Made by a program: the position numbers and the translations under genes
NCBI GenBank assembly: GCA_029260555.1
Contig: JAJDCZ010000052.1
Coordinates: 95,199 to 159,198 of the forward strand
Reading direction: 5' to 3'
Source of the DNA: Phycisphaerales bacterium
GTDB taxonomy: Bacteria > Planctomycetota > Phycisphaerae > Phycisphaerales > UBA1924
DNA: 64,000 bases
Shown: one piece after another, positions 36,501 to 46,600 of the stretch
Layout of the letters: every line of letters begins with the position of its first letter
Numbering within the stretch: position 1 is the stretch's first letter
Notes under the pieces: model-generated
The model's input: only the letters and a program-made list of their open reading frames with translations
What the model was told of the DNA's origin: nothing
Databases searched by the model: none

Positions 36501-38276
36501 ATGGAAAACTTCACCTCTTGTATAAAGACCAAATCCATCCGCATGATCCTGAGCATCGTGGCTCTCGTCATCCTGTCAAACCAGTCACTCGGCCAAACAG
36601 TTTTTTATGTTGATACCGATGCCACTGGACAAGCCAATGGCTCATCATGGACAGATGCTTTTCTGCAGCTTTCATCTGCTCTTTTCTTTGCACAGGCTGG
36701 TGATGAAATCTGGATCGCACAAGGGACATACCCGCCTGAGACCGAAGGGACAACATATACACTACCCAGCGGCGTGGGAATCTTCGGTGGGTTTGCAGGC
36801 AACGAAACCAGTCGCTCACAAGCAGACCCTGCCAGCAACCCGGTGATCTTCGATGGAAGCCTGGGAAACTTCGGCCACATCTTCACACTCACAAACTCGA
36901 GCCCCACCACAACCATCCAGGGTATTACAGTTACTTCAGCGGTTGCAGGTGATGACACTATTGGAGGCATCGGTGGTGCGGGTGCTGTCATGCTCATCAC
37001 CAACGGCTCACCCCTTATCAAAGACTGCATCTTCACGAGCAACTCTGCAAGACTCGGGAGCGTGGCGATGGTCATCGACTCCGGCCCTACCTTCCAGAGC
37101 TGCTTCTTTGGCAGCAACTTTTCAACACGCTCTGGTGAAGGTGGCGCGATCTATAGCCACATTACAATTCCAAATACGCAACAGCTGCTCTCAATAGCAG
37201 ACTCTACTTTTGATGCCAACTTTGTCATGCAGGGTCACTGGGCGACTGGCAATGGCGGGGCGGTGTATGGCGGAACGGGTGTGAGCATTGAGATAACCGG
37301 CTGCATATTTGATCGCAACGCTGGATACCACAATATGACCTATGGAAATGCTGTCAAAGGCGGGGCGATTTTTTCTGACGGACCCATAGTTATCAAAGAT
37401 TCTATTATCAGTAGAAGCTACTCAGCGCTCGGCGCGGGTGTTTATGCTGGAACCAGTATTGTATGCCAAAACACAATCTTTACAGGCAATCGAGCTGTCT
37501 GGAATGGGTGTACTGGCCCGGAATGTGGTGACACGAATACCGGCTCGGGCTATGGTGGCGGAATCTATATACAATATGGTGCTGCGAATCTCACAAGCTG
37601 TATCTTCGCAGGGAACTGGGCTGTCAAAACCGGAGGTGGTGCTTACATGAACGGCACCATCACCAACTCTATCTTCTGGGCTAATGAATCTGCCCCCGTC
37701 GAACCGGGCGAAGACCCCGTACTCACACTTCGCAAACAGATCAACGGAAACGGGTTTGGAACCATTGACATCACCTATTGCAATATTCAGGGACTTTTTG
37801 AGCAGATCCCGGGCGAAGACCCTGTAGACCCTGCCAACTTCCCAGGCACACTCGATCAGGATCCCGGTTTTACTGTCATGCCTGTTGTATTTGTCGGCAA
37901 CGGTATCCTTGCCACACATGGCGAGTTTCATTTTTTACCCAACTCTCCAAGTATCGATGCTGGCAATAACACTGTTGTCCCGGTGGATATGACGCTGGAT
38001 CTTGACGGCTTGCCTCGATTCTTTGATGATCCCGCCACAGCTGACACTGGCGTGGGCCCCGCACCCATTGTGGACATGGGTGTGTATGAGTACGGTTCAA
38101 GCCTCCCCTCATGCGTTGTTGATATCAACAATGACGGCAATGTCGATGTGCTAGACTTCTTTGCCTTTATCGTCGCGTTCAACTCGGGTGATCCACTGGC
38201 TGATCTGGATGCCAGCGGCACCATCGATGTGCTCGACTTCTTCACTTTTATCACGCTCTTTAGTGCTGGCTGCTAG
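36501..38276 (+). CDS. Secreted right-handed beta-helix protein with GC-type dockerin-like module
   Basis: A 591-residue exported protein. AAAGGA precedes the ATG. A signal peptide (about 1-32) is followed by YVDTDATGQANGSSWTDAF, the entry motif of parallel beta-helix proteins, and many short repeats (GGAIYS, GGAVYGG, GGAIFSDG, GGGAYM). The final 54 residues form the dockerin-like module beginning CVVDINNDGNVDVLDFF and ending GC. This architecture often belongs to surface adhesins or polysaccharide-active proteins. No catalytic residues were recognised. Confidence 0.8.
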   Translation: MENFTSCIKTKSIRMILSIVALVILSNQSLGQTVFYVDTDATGQANGSSWTDAFLQLSSALFFAQAGDEIWIAQGTYPPETEGTTYTLPSGVGIFGGFAGNETSRSQADPASNPVIFDGSLGNFGHIFTLTNSSPTTTIQGITVTSAVAGDDTIGGIGGAGAVMLITNGSPLIKDCIFTSNSARLGSVAMVIDSGPTFQSCFFGSNFSTRSGEGGAIYSHITIPNTQQLLSIADSTFDANFVMQGHWATGNGGAVYGGTGVSIEITGCIFDRNAGYHNMTYGNAVKGGAIFSDGPIVIKDSIISRSYSALGAGVYAGTSIVCQNTIFTGNRAVWNGCTGPECGDTNTGSGYGGGIYIQYGAANLTSCIFAGNWAVKTGGGAYMNGTITNSIFWANESAPVEPGEDPVLTLRKQINGNGFGTIDITYCNIQGLFEQIPGEDPVDPANFPGTLDQDPGFTVMPVVFVGNGILATHGEFHFLPNSPSIDAGNNTVVPVDMTLDLDGLPRFFDDPATADTGVGPAPIVDMGVYEYGSSLPSCVVDINNDGNVDVLDFFAFIVAFNSGDPLADLDASGTIDVLDFFTFITLFSAGC

Positions 38277-38299
38277 CGAACAGGATTAGGAGAACGATC

Positions 38300-40804
38300 A
38301 TGCTCTTGAACAAACTTGCTTGTGTTTCAATTGCTGCAACTTTGCTCTTTTCATTATCGACATTCGCACAAATCTGGGAACCAGGTCCGACTCTCCCGAC
38401 CAACAGCCTGGCGAAGATCCACGCTATAGGTGTGACGAGCAACGGCACAATCTACGCGATGGGCGGGCCGCCCTGGATCAATGGCACGGAAGATGGCTCG
38501 GTCTTTTCACTTGCACCGGCTGCTACAGCCTGGGTTCAGGAACTCGGCTTTGATGGCTATGGCGGGTTAATTGCTCAAGGTGGTGGGCAAGATGCACTGG
38601 GTAGAATAATCATCTTTGGTGGTGATGACCCTTTCAATCCGGGGAGTAACAAGCCGCCGTTTGAATGGAATCCCATTGAAGGCCCATGGCATCAGCACGC
38701 TGCCCGAAATCCGCTGGCACCCAGGACCTACTTTGCATACTGCACCGATGATTTTGGCAGGATTTATTCACTCGGTGGTGGTCCCGGCGAAGCGGCTACA
38801 ACCCTCGATCCCAACTCCAACTTTGCAGAGAGGTTTATCGGCAACGCTGATGTCTGGGAAGTCATTGCTCCACTTCCCTTAGCTGTGGGTGATGCGGCAG
38901 CCGCTTATGATGGCATGGGGCACATCCTTGTCTTTGGTGGCGTTTCAGCAGACGGTTCAACACGCAATTCAGCTGTCCAGCAATACGACATCGCTACCAA
39001 TGTATGGTCAACAACGATGGTTCCAGATATGCCCTCAGCACTTTCAGGGCATCGCGCCATGCGCGGTGCTGACGGGCGCATCTATGTCATGGGTGGAGCA
39101 ACTGGTCCCATCGGCACGGAGACGATCCTTAGCGAAGTCCATGCCTACAACCCGTTAACCAACACATGGTCTATCGCACCTTCCATGAGCACACCTCGGC
39201 GCTGGTTTGCAACGGCACTGGGGCCAGATGATCACATTTATGCCATTGGTGGAGACAACGCAACCGGTGGCACCAACGCTGTGGAACATATCTACACAAC
39301 CCCCTGTCCGGGGTTCAATCAACAACCCGCAGACAGCACCCTCTGGAGAGGTGGCACTATCGCATTCCAAACCGTCGTCAGTGGCGGCGGGACCATCACC
39401 TATCAATGGAAAGTAGATGGTCAACCTCTTTCTGATGGGCCTTCCGCTGGTGGCGGAACCATCACGGGGGCACAAGCCACAAGCTTGACCATCACACAAT
39501 CCATAGCTACTGATGCTGGAAGCTATACGCTGGAAGCAACCAATACCTGTGGCACAACCACGAGCAGCCCTGCGCTGGTCACAATCCAGATTCCCCCTGC
39601 CATCCCAACAAACTGGACCGTAACCAACCTACATCCTGCATGGGCGCAGCAGTCTTATGCTTACGCCGTAGATAATGGCGTTCAAGTTGGTAATGCTGTC
39701 TTTGACACGCCTGAATACAACATGATCGATCATCCATTCATGTGGCAGGGCAGCGCACAATCCGTGCAGGATCTGACCCCCGCGGGCTCGCAGGGTGGGG
39801 TCATAGATGACATCGCGGGCAACTACATGGTCGGCTGGTGGTGGGAGCCAGTACAATGCTACATCAACGGTCAGTGGTACACTTGCTACTACCGCAGAGG
39901 CAGCACCTGGCGACTTGATGGCACTCATCTTCCCTCAACCTTTTCAGGGTGGGAATACTCAACTATTCTTGGAACCAACGGCACAAACCATGTTGGACGC
40001 GTCTGGCGCGATGATGCGGGTGGCAACATCACCAATCATGCGTATATGTGGATGCCTCCCAACTACACCTCCGGCATAGATCTTCATCCTGCCACTGCGA
40101 GCGTCTCCAACAGCTATCTCACCGCGATCGATGGCATCTACCAGTATGGCACAATCCTCACTCCATTTCCCGGGCCTTCGCCTCATGCTGCCAAATGGGC
40201 AGGATCACGCAATACTTATGAAGATATGCATCCAATGGTTGCAACCAACAGCTCCATCACCGATGCCAGTGATGGTCAGCAGGTCGGCACCATCAACCTG
40301 TGGAACAACCCGCATGCAGCTCTGTGGGCTGGCTCATACCTGAGCTTTGTCGATCTCAATCCAGTCGGTGCTGATTCAAGTTCGCTCAGCGCGTGTGAAG
40401 GTGGCTTGCAGATTGGAACTGTGACTTTCCAGGGGCAGCCTGCTTCACCTTGTATCTGGGCAAGCAGCAAGGACACCTTTCTTGACATGGCTCCCTACAA
40501 ACCGGCGGGCTTCTCTTCCATCACGATCAATGATCTGGACATCGAAGCTGATGGCACAATCGTCCTCGTCGGGTCTGGTTACAATATTGCCAATGCTCGC
40601 TCTGAAGCACTCGTGTGGCGATCATCACCCACCAACCCGTGTCCGGCTGATCTCAATAACGACGGCGTCGTTGATGTGCTTGACTTCTTTGCCTTCGTCA
40701 CACTCTTTAATGCCTCTGACCCTCAGGCTGACCTCAACGCTGACGGCAATATCGATGTGCTTGACTTCTTTGTCTTCATCACGGCATTCAATAACGGCTG
40801 TTGA
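38300..40804 (+). CDS. Secreted Kelch-repeat / Ig-like protein with GC-type dockerin-like module
   Basis: 834 residues, AGGAGA upstream of the ATG, signal peptide about 1-23. Residues about 40-340 contain Kelch-like repeats (YAMGGPPW, IIFGGDDP, ILVFGGVSADG, IYVMGGATG, IYAIGGDN). About 345-435 looks like an immunoglobulin-like domain (QPLSDGPSAGGGTITGAQ, ATDAGSYTLEATN). The part after 450 has repeats of the WxGSxxxxxDLxP type seen in extracellular HAF repeats. It ends with CPADLNNDGVVDVLDFF...NNGC. It follows the beta-helix gene by 23 bases and is probably co-expressed with it. Confidence 0.82.
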   Translation: MLLNKLACVSIAATLLFSLSTFAQIWEPGPTLPTNSLAKIHAIGVTSNGTIYAMGGPPWINGTEDGSVFSLAPAATAWVQELGFDGYGGLIAQGGGQDALGRIIIFGGDDPFNPGSNKPPFEWNPIEGPWHQHAARNPLAPRTYFAYCTDDFGRIYSLGGGPGEAATTLDPNSNFAERFIGNADVWEVIAPLPLAVGDAAAAYDGMGHILVFGGVSADGSTRNSAVQQYDIATNVWSTTMVPDMPSALSGHRAMRGADGRIYVMGGATGPIGTETILSEVHAYNPLTNTWSIAPSMSTPRRWFATALGPDDHIYAIGGDNATGGTNAVEHIYTTPCPGFNQQPADSTLWRGGTIAFQTVVSGGGTITYQWKVDGQPLSDGPSAGGGTITGAQATSLTITQSIATDAGSYTLEATNTCGTTTSSPALVTIQIPPAIPTNWTVTNLHPAWAQQSYAYAVDNGVQVGNAVFDTPEYNMIDHPFMWQGSAQSVQDLTPAGSQGGVIDDIAGNYMVGWWWEPVQCYINGQWYTCYYRRGSTWRLDGTHLPSTFSGWEYSTILGTNGTNHVGRVWRDDAGGNITNHAYMWMPPNYTSGIDLHPATASVSNSYLTAIDGIYQYGTILTPFPGPSPHAAKWAGSRNTYEDMHPMVATNSSITDASDGQQVGTINLWNNPHAALWAGSYLSFVDLNPVGADSSSLSACEGGLQIGTVTFQGQPASPCIWASSKDTFLDMAPYKPAGFSSITINDLDIEADGTIVLVGSGYNIANARSEALVWRSSPTNPCPADLNNDGVVDVLDFFAFVTLFNASDPQADLNADGNIDVLDFFVFITAFNNGC

Positions 40805-40907
40805 ATCATGCACTTGCCCGGCAGTTTCATGAGGATTAGTGCAGGATCGTGACAATCTTTGCCCTGTCGCGGTGACAGCCAACCGGCATCCGCTGTAAAC
40901 TCTGGCT

Positions 40908-41948
40908 ATGTCAACTGCGCCATCGTTACGCACAATTGTCTGGCTCAGGCCCGATCAGACCCGGCTCATCAGCGATGTGGCCTTGCTTGCAGGCTTGACC
41001 ATCACTCAAGCTGGGACATCTGAAAAAGGGCAGTCCCAGGCAATCGCAGACGATCTCAAAACCGAGGCGTGTCAGGACATCCGAGCCGCGATTGCACAAG
41101 CTGACGCTGAACTCATCCTTCTTGCAGATCAATACGACCTCTGGAGCGAACCGGCTGACATTGCCACTCTTCCACATGCTCATGCCAAAGGCCTGACCAT
41201 CGCGACCCTCGAACCCATCCCCGCCAACGCACTGGATCTTTTCAGTAACGGCTGGCTTCGGATTTCTGCGGGAAAGCCTCCTGTAGATGCAATTAACTTC
41301 ATCCCGAGGGATCGGCTCAGCAAAGTCATCACGCCCATCTTCGAGATGCTCGAATCGTTCAAAACCATTCGGTCGCTCAGCATCGAACTGCTCGGTGCTC
41401 CCCACCAAGGCTCGCTGGCTGCCAGGCTTTTGAATGCGATGGATCTCATCTACTCCATCATGGGCGAGCCCGAACACATCGATGCAGCCTGTGTCAGCCC
41501 CATCACCGCCCGTGGCCTACATGCTCTACCCGGTCAAAGCCTGCGCGATCTCCATGGCGACTTGACCATCAATGCCCGCTTTAGTGATGGTCGAGCAGCA
41601 ACATGCCATCTCTCAGATATGGCTGGTGCCTTTAGTCGGCGTTTGACACTGCTGGGCGATGCGGGCAGGCTCACGCTCAGCGATCAGGATCTCCTCTGGA
41701 TCGACCCTTCAGGAAAGACCATCGAACACCAGTCACACACTCCCGGATCGCACACGATCACGGATCGAGCTGTCCATGCCATTGCTCAGGCTCTTTCACA
41801 AGTTGTCTCCCCCAGCACCTCCCCAGCATCACCCCTTAACCACGAGGCTTTGTATTCCATGTGCCAGGCAGCATTGCTCAGCACCCGGACGGGTCAGTGC
41901 GAATCACCGGACACCATTCGCCGCATGGCTGTGCCTTCGAGTTTGTGA
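40908..41948 (+). CDS. Divergent oxidoreductase-like protein (possible Gfo/Idh/MocA type)
   Basis: A 346-residue cytoplasmic protein. An N-terminal Rossmann-like region (LRTIVWLRPDQTRLISDVALL) lacks a clear GxGxxG. The helical middle and the beta-rich C-terminal part (DLTINARFSDGRAATCHLSD, RLTLLGDAGRLTLSDQDLLW) resemble the arrangement of Gfo/Idh/MocA proteins. The similarity is weak, so this is a tentative call and the substrate is unknown. No operon partner is evident. Confidence 0.5.
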   Translation: MSTAPSLRTIVWLRPDQTRLISDVALLAGLTITQAGTSEKGQSQAIADDLKTEACQDIRAAIAQADAELILLADQYDLWSEPADIATLPHAHAKGLTIATLEPIPANALDLFSNGWLRISAGKPPVDAINFIPRDRLSKVITPIFEMLESFKTIRSLSIELLGAPHQGSLAARLLNAMDLIYSIMGEPEHIDAACVSPITARGLHALPGQSLRDLHGDLTINARFSDGRAATCHLSDMAGAFSRRLTLLGDAGRLTLSDQDLLWIDPSGKTIEHQSHTPGSHTITDRAVHAIAQALSQVVSPSTSPASPLNHEALYSMCQAALLSTRTGQCESPDTIRRMAVPSSL

Positions 41949-42065
41949 AGTACGATCCAGGATCCAATGCCAAGAGCAAACTTACGCATGGATGAAAGAT
42001 CGTCTTGTCAGCCATACATCATTCTATTTAAAGCATGAACAAAGAGAAGTTTTACCGTTTGGTGT

Positions 42066-43037
42066 TTATGGGCAACCCGCTGCGAACAAGGTGATAAATG
42101 CGAAGAAGTCCAGCACATCGATCGAGCCGCTACCATCAAGATCCGCGATGAGATCATCGCTATCAAACAGGCTGATGAAAACGAAGAAGTCCAGGACATC
42201 AACCGCGCCATCACAGTTGAAATCAATCGGGCAGGATACGGCACCGATGACGAAAATAGTGTCACCAGCATCGCCAGAGGTCGCCAGAAGATGGTTGTTG
42301 ACCGGGTCATACCCAAGCCCCAGCAGGCGAGGTGCAAACACGAACGATGACAAGACCGAGCCATCGGGAGCAACCTCATAGACCTTGCTCTGACCCAGAC
42401 GGCCCCTCGCCACCCAGAAGTTGGTGCCATCATAAGTGACCGCATCAGTCGCAGGAAATGTGGAATCCAGTGCGTTTGAATCTATTGCAAGAAATCCGAC
42501 ATAGGTGCCGTCAGGCTGATATTGGTGAATCCCGGGATTGTTTGGAGCCACTACATAGAGATTGCCGTTGCGCATGGTCAGATCATTGGGATTACCAAGG
42601 TTGCCAATATCAAAGGTCGATGTGATCGAGCCGGAAGTCGTGTGCCGCACCGTTCGTTCGAAGCTTCTTCGATCGATCAGCCACAGCTCGCCACTGGCAT
42701 CCATTACGATTCCCTGCGGAATAGCTACGGGTGAGTTAGCTCGTGTGCCTGACATTTCAGTGCCAAAAAGATCGATCTGTGTGAACTGAATTGGGCCATT
42801 CCCTCTTTTGTTAACCCAAGCGTGTACACCATCATTATCCATGCCGATGCCATAGGTTCCCACCCCCAGAGGCGATACAAACGACCTGACGACCGTGCCA
42901 TCAATCACGCTGTCACATGCATTTGAACTGCCTGCAGTTCCAAAAGCCACTACCGACCCAACCAATGCTGCCAGCACTTTGATCTTCCCGGATCGCTTGA
43001 AGCATCCACACCTATTTAGATTCTGCTGCCTGTTCAT
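42066..43037 (-). CDS. Secreted NHL/propeller-like protein with GC-type dockerin-like module
   Basis: The start at ATG 43037 is chosen because AGGAG lies seven bases before it and it begins a signal peptide (about residues 12-40, cleavage near SSNA). The 323-residue protein has propeller-like strands (GIVMDASGELWLIDRRS, VTYDGTNFWVARG, GLGYDPVNNHLLAT) and ends with the dockerin-like module starting CPIDFNCDGAVDVLDFF and ending GCP. It stands alone between the oxidoreductase-like gene and prfA. Confidence 0.75.
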   Translation of the reverse strand: MNRQQNLNRCGCFKRSGKIKVLAALVGSVVAFGTAGSSNACDSVIDGTVVRSFVSPLGVGTYGIGMDNDGVHAWVNKRGNGPIQFTQIDLFGTEMSGTRANSPVAIPQGIVMDASGELWLIDRRSFERTVRHTTSGSITSTFDIGNLGNPNDLTMRNGNLYVVAPNNPGIHQYQPDGTYVGFLAIDSNALDSTFPATDAVTYDGTNFWVARGRLGQSKVYEVAPDGSVLSSFVFAPRLLGLGYDPVNNHLLATSGDAGDTIFVIGAVSCPIDFNCDGAVDVLDFFVFISLFDSDDLIADLDGSGSIDVLDFFAFITLFAAGCP

Positions 43038-43237
43038 TTTCATGCTCCTGTTTGATCGCTTTGTGCGTGCAACCGCATTTTTATTCATGCCCGGCTGCTG
43101 AGAATCGGTCGCCATGATGGGCTCCATCTGTACTCGCACGGTTTGCACACATCGCCCGCCATGAAAACATCAAATTGGAGCGATTTTCATGTCTGGTTTT
43201 TGAAATCATCCCCCCATCCCACCCCCTCGCCTGCGAC

Positions 43238-44347
43238 TCAGAGTGCTGCCAGCCTTTGGGCTATTTCCTGCTGAATCAGTGCCTGCATCATGGGTGCCAG
43301 TTCGCCATTGAGCGTTTTTTGCAGGTTGAAGCGTTCGTCGAGCCTCTGGTCCACGACGATCCCTTCCTGATAGCGATAGGTTCGTATCTTTTCGCTGCGC
43401 CCGCCTGAGCCGATCTGGCTGGAGCGCTGGCTTGCTCGTTCATCGCTAATTTTTTGTTGTTCCAGATCAAACACCCGGGCCATGAGAAGCCGTCGTGCTT
43501 TCTCGCGGTTCTGGTGCTGACTCTTGGATTCCTGCATCCGCACTTCGATGCCGGTGGGTTTATGAATCAGATGGCAGGCGGTCGCGACTTTATTAACATT
43601 TTGTCCGCCCGGCCCCTGCGCAGTTGTAATGTGTTCTTGCACATCAGTCGCCCAGTCGATGTTCACCTGCACCTGTTCTGGCTCGGGCAAGACCGCCACT
43701 GTCGCTGTGGATGTATGAATACGACCCTGGCTTTCAGTCATCGGTACGCGTTTGACGCTATGCACACCCGCTTCAAAGCAAAGCTCCGCCCAAACACCCT
43801 CACCCCGCAAATTGGCAATTGCGCTGCGAACCCCGCCTGTACCATCATCAACGCTCATCTCCAGCATCTCAATCTTCCACCCCTGGCTGGCAGCATATCG
43901 CTCGTACATCGCCAGGAGATCCCGCGCCCATAGCCCCGCTTCATCGCCACCCGTCCCCGCGCGAATCTCCAGCATCACCGAACCAACCTTGCGATCCTCC
44001 GTCGTCACCAGATGACCCACAACCCGTTGAGCAAGTTCAACAGCTTCATCTTCAAGCCCCCCCACCTCTGCCCTGGCCATCTCAACCAACTCGGCATCCT
44101 CATTGGCGCCGATGACCTGGCCCAGTTCTACAAGCTCAGCTTCGATCGCCAGAATCCGCTGATACCCTGCAGCTACAGGCTCAAGTGCAGCTTTTTTGAT
44201 CGAAATCTCGCGCACCAGATTGTGATCGCTCAACACTTCAGGAGCTTCGAGTCGCTGCTCTAGCTCTGCGAACTGGTCGATGATTTCATCGAGCTTTGCC
44301 ACCACCGTGGCTGTCAGAATGTCCCGTGCTGATGACATGCGTGACAC
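43238..44347 (-). CDS. prfA: Peptide chain release factor 1
   Basis: RF1 ends translation at UAG and UAA. In 369 residues it has the RF1-type PxT tripeptide (PMT in KRVPMTESQGR), the GGQ motif in GPGGQNVNKVAT, and the REKARRLLMAR block of the C-terminal domain. The first ATG (44347) and the third-codon-later ATG (44338) are both possible. It is divergent from the transglutaminase gene with a 118-base gap. Confidence 0.96.
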   Translation of the reverse strand: MSRMSSARDILTATVVAKLDEIIDQFAELEQRLEAPEVLSDHNLVREISIKKAALEPVAAGYQRILAIEAELVELGQVIGANEDAELVEMARAEVGGLEDEAVELAQRVVGHLVTTEDRKVGSVMLEIRAGTGGDEAGLWARDLLAMYERYAASQGWKIEMLEMSVDDGTGGVRSAIANLRGEGVWAELCFEAGVHSVKRVPMTESQGRIHTSTATVAVLPEPEQVQVNIDWATDVQEHITTAQGPGGQNVNKVATACHLIHKPTGIEVRMQESKSQHQNREKARRLLMARVFDLEQQKISDERASQRSSQIGSGGRSEKIRTYRYQEGIVVDQRLDERFNLQKTLNGELAPMMQALIQQEIAQRLAAL

Positions 44348-44465
44348 GATAGACCTATCTCCCCCATCAAACGACCTCGCCTCCCACCCCCCTCCCTGCC
44401 CACATCTCTCCTATTCGCAGATTGCATAATGAAACCCGCTGTGCACTTTCCCATACCATTCCAAC

Positions 44466-46007
44466 ATGAACACCAGCACCCATTCAGCACAAGGCTTCCC
44501 TTGCTCCCCCATACGCCAGCTCTTTACAAGTATCTGGGCGGGTATCAGTGCTGCACTGCTTGTGCTTCTCTGGCTGCCCGCTGCTCTGGCGAATCCTGTT
44601 GATCTTGACATCTGGTACATCCTGGAAATGTCTGGCTCGCGTGCTGGCTACAGCCAATACCAGGAAGTCCATCAGGACAACACCATCACCACGAACACCT
44701 CCATGTATCTGCTCATCAAGCGAGGCACGCTCGAAATTCCCATCTCCATGCAAGGCTCATTCATCGAATCACCCGATGGCAAACCCATCTCCATGCGCTC
44801 TGTCCAGGAACTCGGTGCCGCTCCCGTCACCACTACGGTCCTTTTTCAAGATAACCAGATGATCATCACTACGCAGCAAAACGAACAAACAACCACAACC
44901 ACTCAAACCCTCCCCGATGAACCCTGGCTTACTCCCGCAGCAGCCCGCACCACCATCGCAATCGCTCTCAAGCAAAACCAGACCACCTTCAAGTTCTCCT
45001 CCATCGACCCCCTCAGCGGCATCATGCCCATCACACAATCGTTCACCATCCTCGATCAGCTCACCATCAAAACCCTCGGTAAAGCACTGCCCGCGTACAA
45101 AGTCTCCTCAACCAACAGCCTTATGCCCAACATCACGACCATCCAGTTCTTCAGCACCGACGGCACCTTGATCCGCTCAACGGTCAACCTTGGAGGCATG
45201 ACCATCACCACCATCGCTGCGGACAAAGACCTTGCCCTGTCCAAGCTTTCACCCCCCGAGATCATGGCTTCGACGCTCGTCAAGCCTGACAAAAACATCA
45301 AAAACCCGCGCCACACAAGGCAAGCTCAGTTCCTCTTGAGTATCCAAGAAGGTCAGTTTCAACTGCCGCCTGACACTGCGGTTCAAAGAACCCAGCGCGT
45401 CAGTCCGTCCTCCATCATGCTCACAATTGATCTGGATCAGCCCGTAGAGGCTGACGCTTCAGAAGATGCAGCGGCTCTGCTTGAATCCTCAACCATGCTC
45501 AATGCCAGCGACCCTGCTATCAAGGCGCTTGCAGATCAGGCTTTGAAAAACCATGCGCCTGACGACATCGCTGATCGTGCTGAGGCTCTTCGCGTGTTTG
45601 TCAACAGCTATATCAACGAGAAATCGCTCAGCGTCGGCTTTGCCTCAGCTTCGCAAGTCGCCCAGACTCGCGAGGGTGATTGCTCCGAGCACGCCTGCCT
45701 GCTGGCAGCCATGCTCCGCGCAGACAAGATCCCCGCCCGTGTCGTTTCCGGGCTGATCTATGTCCCTCGCTTTGGAGGAAAAAGCAACATCTTCGGCTAC
45801 CACATGTGGGCTCAGGCACTCATTACCATCGATGGCAAGCCTCGCTGGGTTGATCTTGATGCCACACTCCCCAAAGCCACGCCGTTTGATGCTTCACACA
45901 TCGCGCTGAGTACCTCAACACTCAACGACGGCCAGGTCGATAACGGCCTTCTCCAGATCACACCCATCCTCGGCCAGCTCTCCATCAGTGTGCAAAGCAT
46001 CAAATAA
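44466..46007 (+). CDS. Exported transglutaminase-like protein
   Basis: 513 residues with an N-terminal hydrophobic segment (about 20-42) that looks like a signal peptide or anchor. The long middle domain is beta-rich and not recognised. The C-terminal domain has the Cys-His-Asp arrangement of transglutaminase-like proteins: C406 in GDCSEHACLL, H446 in YHMWAQ and D463 in WVDLDAT. Many such bacterial proteins are peptidases or of unknown function rather than cross-linkers. No operon partner is seen. Confidence 0.82.
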   Translation: MNTSTHSAQGFPCSPIRQLFTSIWAGISAALLVLLWLPAALANPVDLDIWYILEMSGSRAGYSQYQEVHQDNTITTNTSMYLLIKRGTLEIPISMQGSFIESPDGKPISMRSVQELGAAPVTTTVLFQDNQMIITTQQNEQTTTTTQTLPDEPWLTPAAARTTIAIALKQNQTTFKFSSIDPLSGIMPITQSFTILDQLTIKTLGKALPAYKVSSTNSLMPNITTIQFFSTDGTLIRSTVNLGGMTITTIAADKDLALSKLSPPEIMASTLVKPDKNIKNPRHTRQAQFLLSIQEGQFQLPPDTAVQRTQRVSPSSIMLTIDLDQPVEADASEDAAALLESSTMLNASDPAIKALADQALKNHAPDDIADRAEALRVFVNSYINEKSLSVGFASASQVAQTREGDCSEHACLLAAMLRADKIPARVVSGLIYVPRFGGKSNIFGYHMWAQALITIDGKPRWVDLDATLPKATPFDASHIALSTSTLNDGQVDNGLLQITPILGQLSISVQSIK

Positions 46008-46600
46008 CCACTCTCGGCATTTCCATGGTCCGGTTGCTGATGTTTCCAGGGTTCAACAGAGCTGTCACAACGATCGTTTTATCAGCAAATGCGACAAAAC
46101 TATCTAGTTAGTTAAAAGGTGCAGCGATGGCATCAAGCGTGTCCAGAGGCACAGCTTGATGAGCTGGCAAACAGGTGCTTCAGGCACTTTTTTTGGGTTG
46201 CTGGCTTGCTTCAGGTGCTGTTTTTACCGGGCTCTCGGTGCCTTTGGCCTGAGGGATGCGGATAATCATGCCACAGTTTTTACAGCGGACCGCTTTACCT
46301 CGAGCTGCGGGGGGAACGGAGAGTACCTTCCGGCATGTCAAGTTTGGACACATGATGCGAATGTGATCATCTGACATAGGGTGCTCCGGTCTGCAGACAT
46401 TTTTCATATCGTCCACACAGGTGCCCAGCTTGACCTCTGGAATGGCCTTCCAAGTCATTAATCCACAAGATCATGCTTTCAAACCATGCTGGCGATGCGA
46501 TTTATCCCGCCAGCCATGCAACAATCGCAAGGTGATTGACAAATCCCGGCGAAAGGAATCAATGAGCGTTCAAGAATCATGTAAAGACTCCGTTCAGTGT
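46008..46600. other. Strand-composition switch region, possible replication origin
   Basis: By hand count, 45901-46020 has 23 G and 44 C on the + strand, whereas 46621-46740 has 47 G and 32 C. The pattern holds regardless of gene direction: the minus-strand ftsI region (e.g. 25741-25800: 11 G, 29 C) is C-rich and the minus-strand nnrD region (52021-52080: 21 G, 10 C) is G-rich on the + strand. A C-rich to G-rich change read left to right is what an origin gives. No DnaA-box cluster was found, so this is tentative. Confidence 0.4.
46180..46377 (-). CDS. Small zinc-ribbon protein
   Basis: The start at ATG 46377 is chosen because GGAG lies about six bases upstream. The 65-residue product has two cysteine pairs, CPNLTC and CKNC, about 20 residues apart with VPPAARGKAVRC between them. 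This resembles the short zinc-finger modules found in many planctomycete proteins. A Pro/Lys-rich tail follows. Function unknown. Confidence 0.68.
   Translation of the reverse strand: MSDDHIRIMCPNLTCRKVLSVPPAARGKAVRCKNCGMIIRIPQAKGTESPVKTAPEASQQPKKSA

Noticed and set aside
46060..46120. DnaA boxes at the skew switch
   Set aside because: Only weak single matches such as TTATCAGCA; no cluster, so no origin is annotated as certain.
46421..46561. N-terminal extension of purA
   Set aside because: A good ribosome site precedes ATG 46562, and the extra residues are not conserved-looking.
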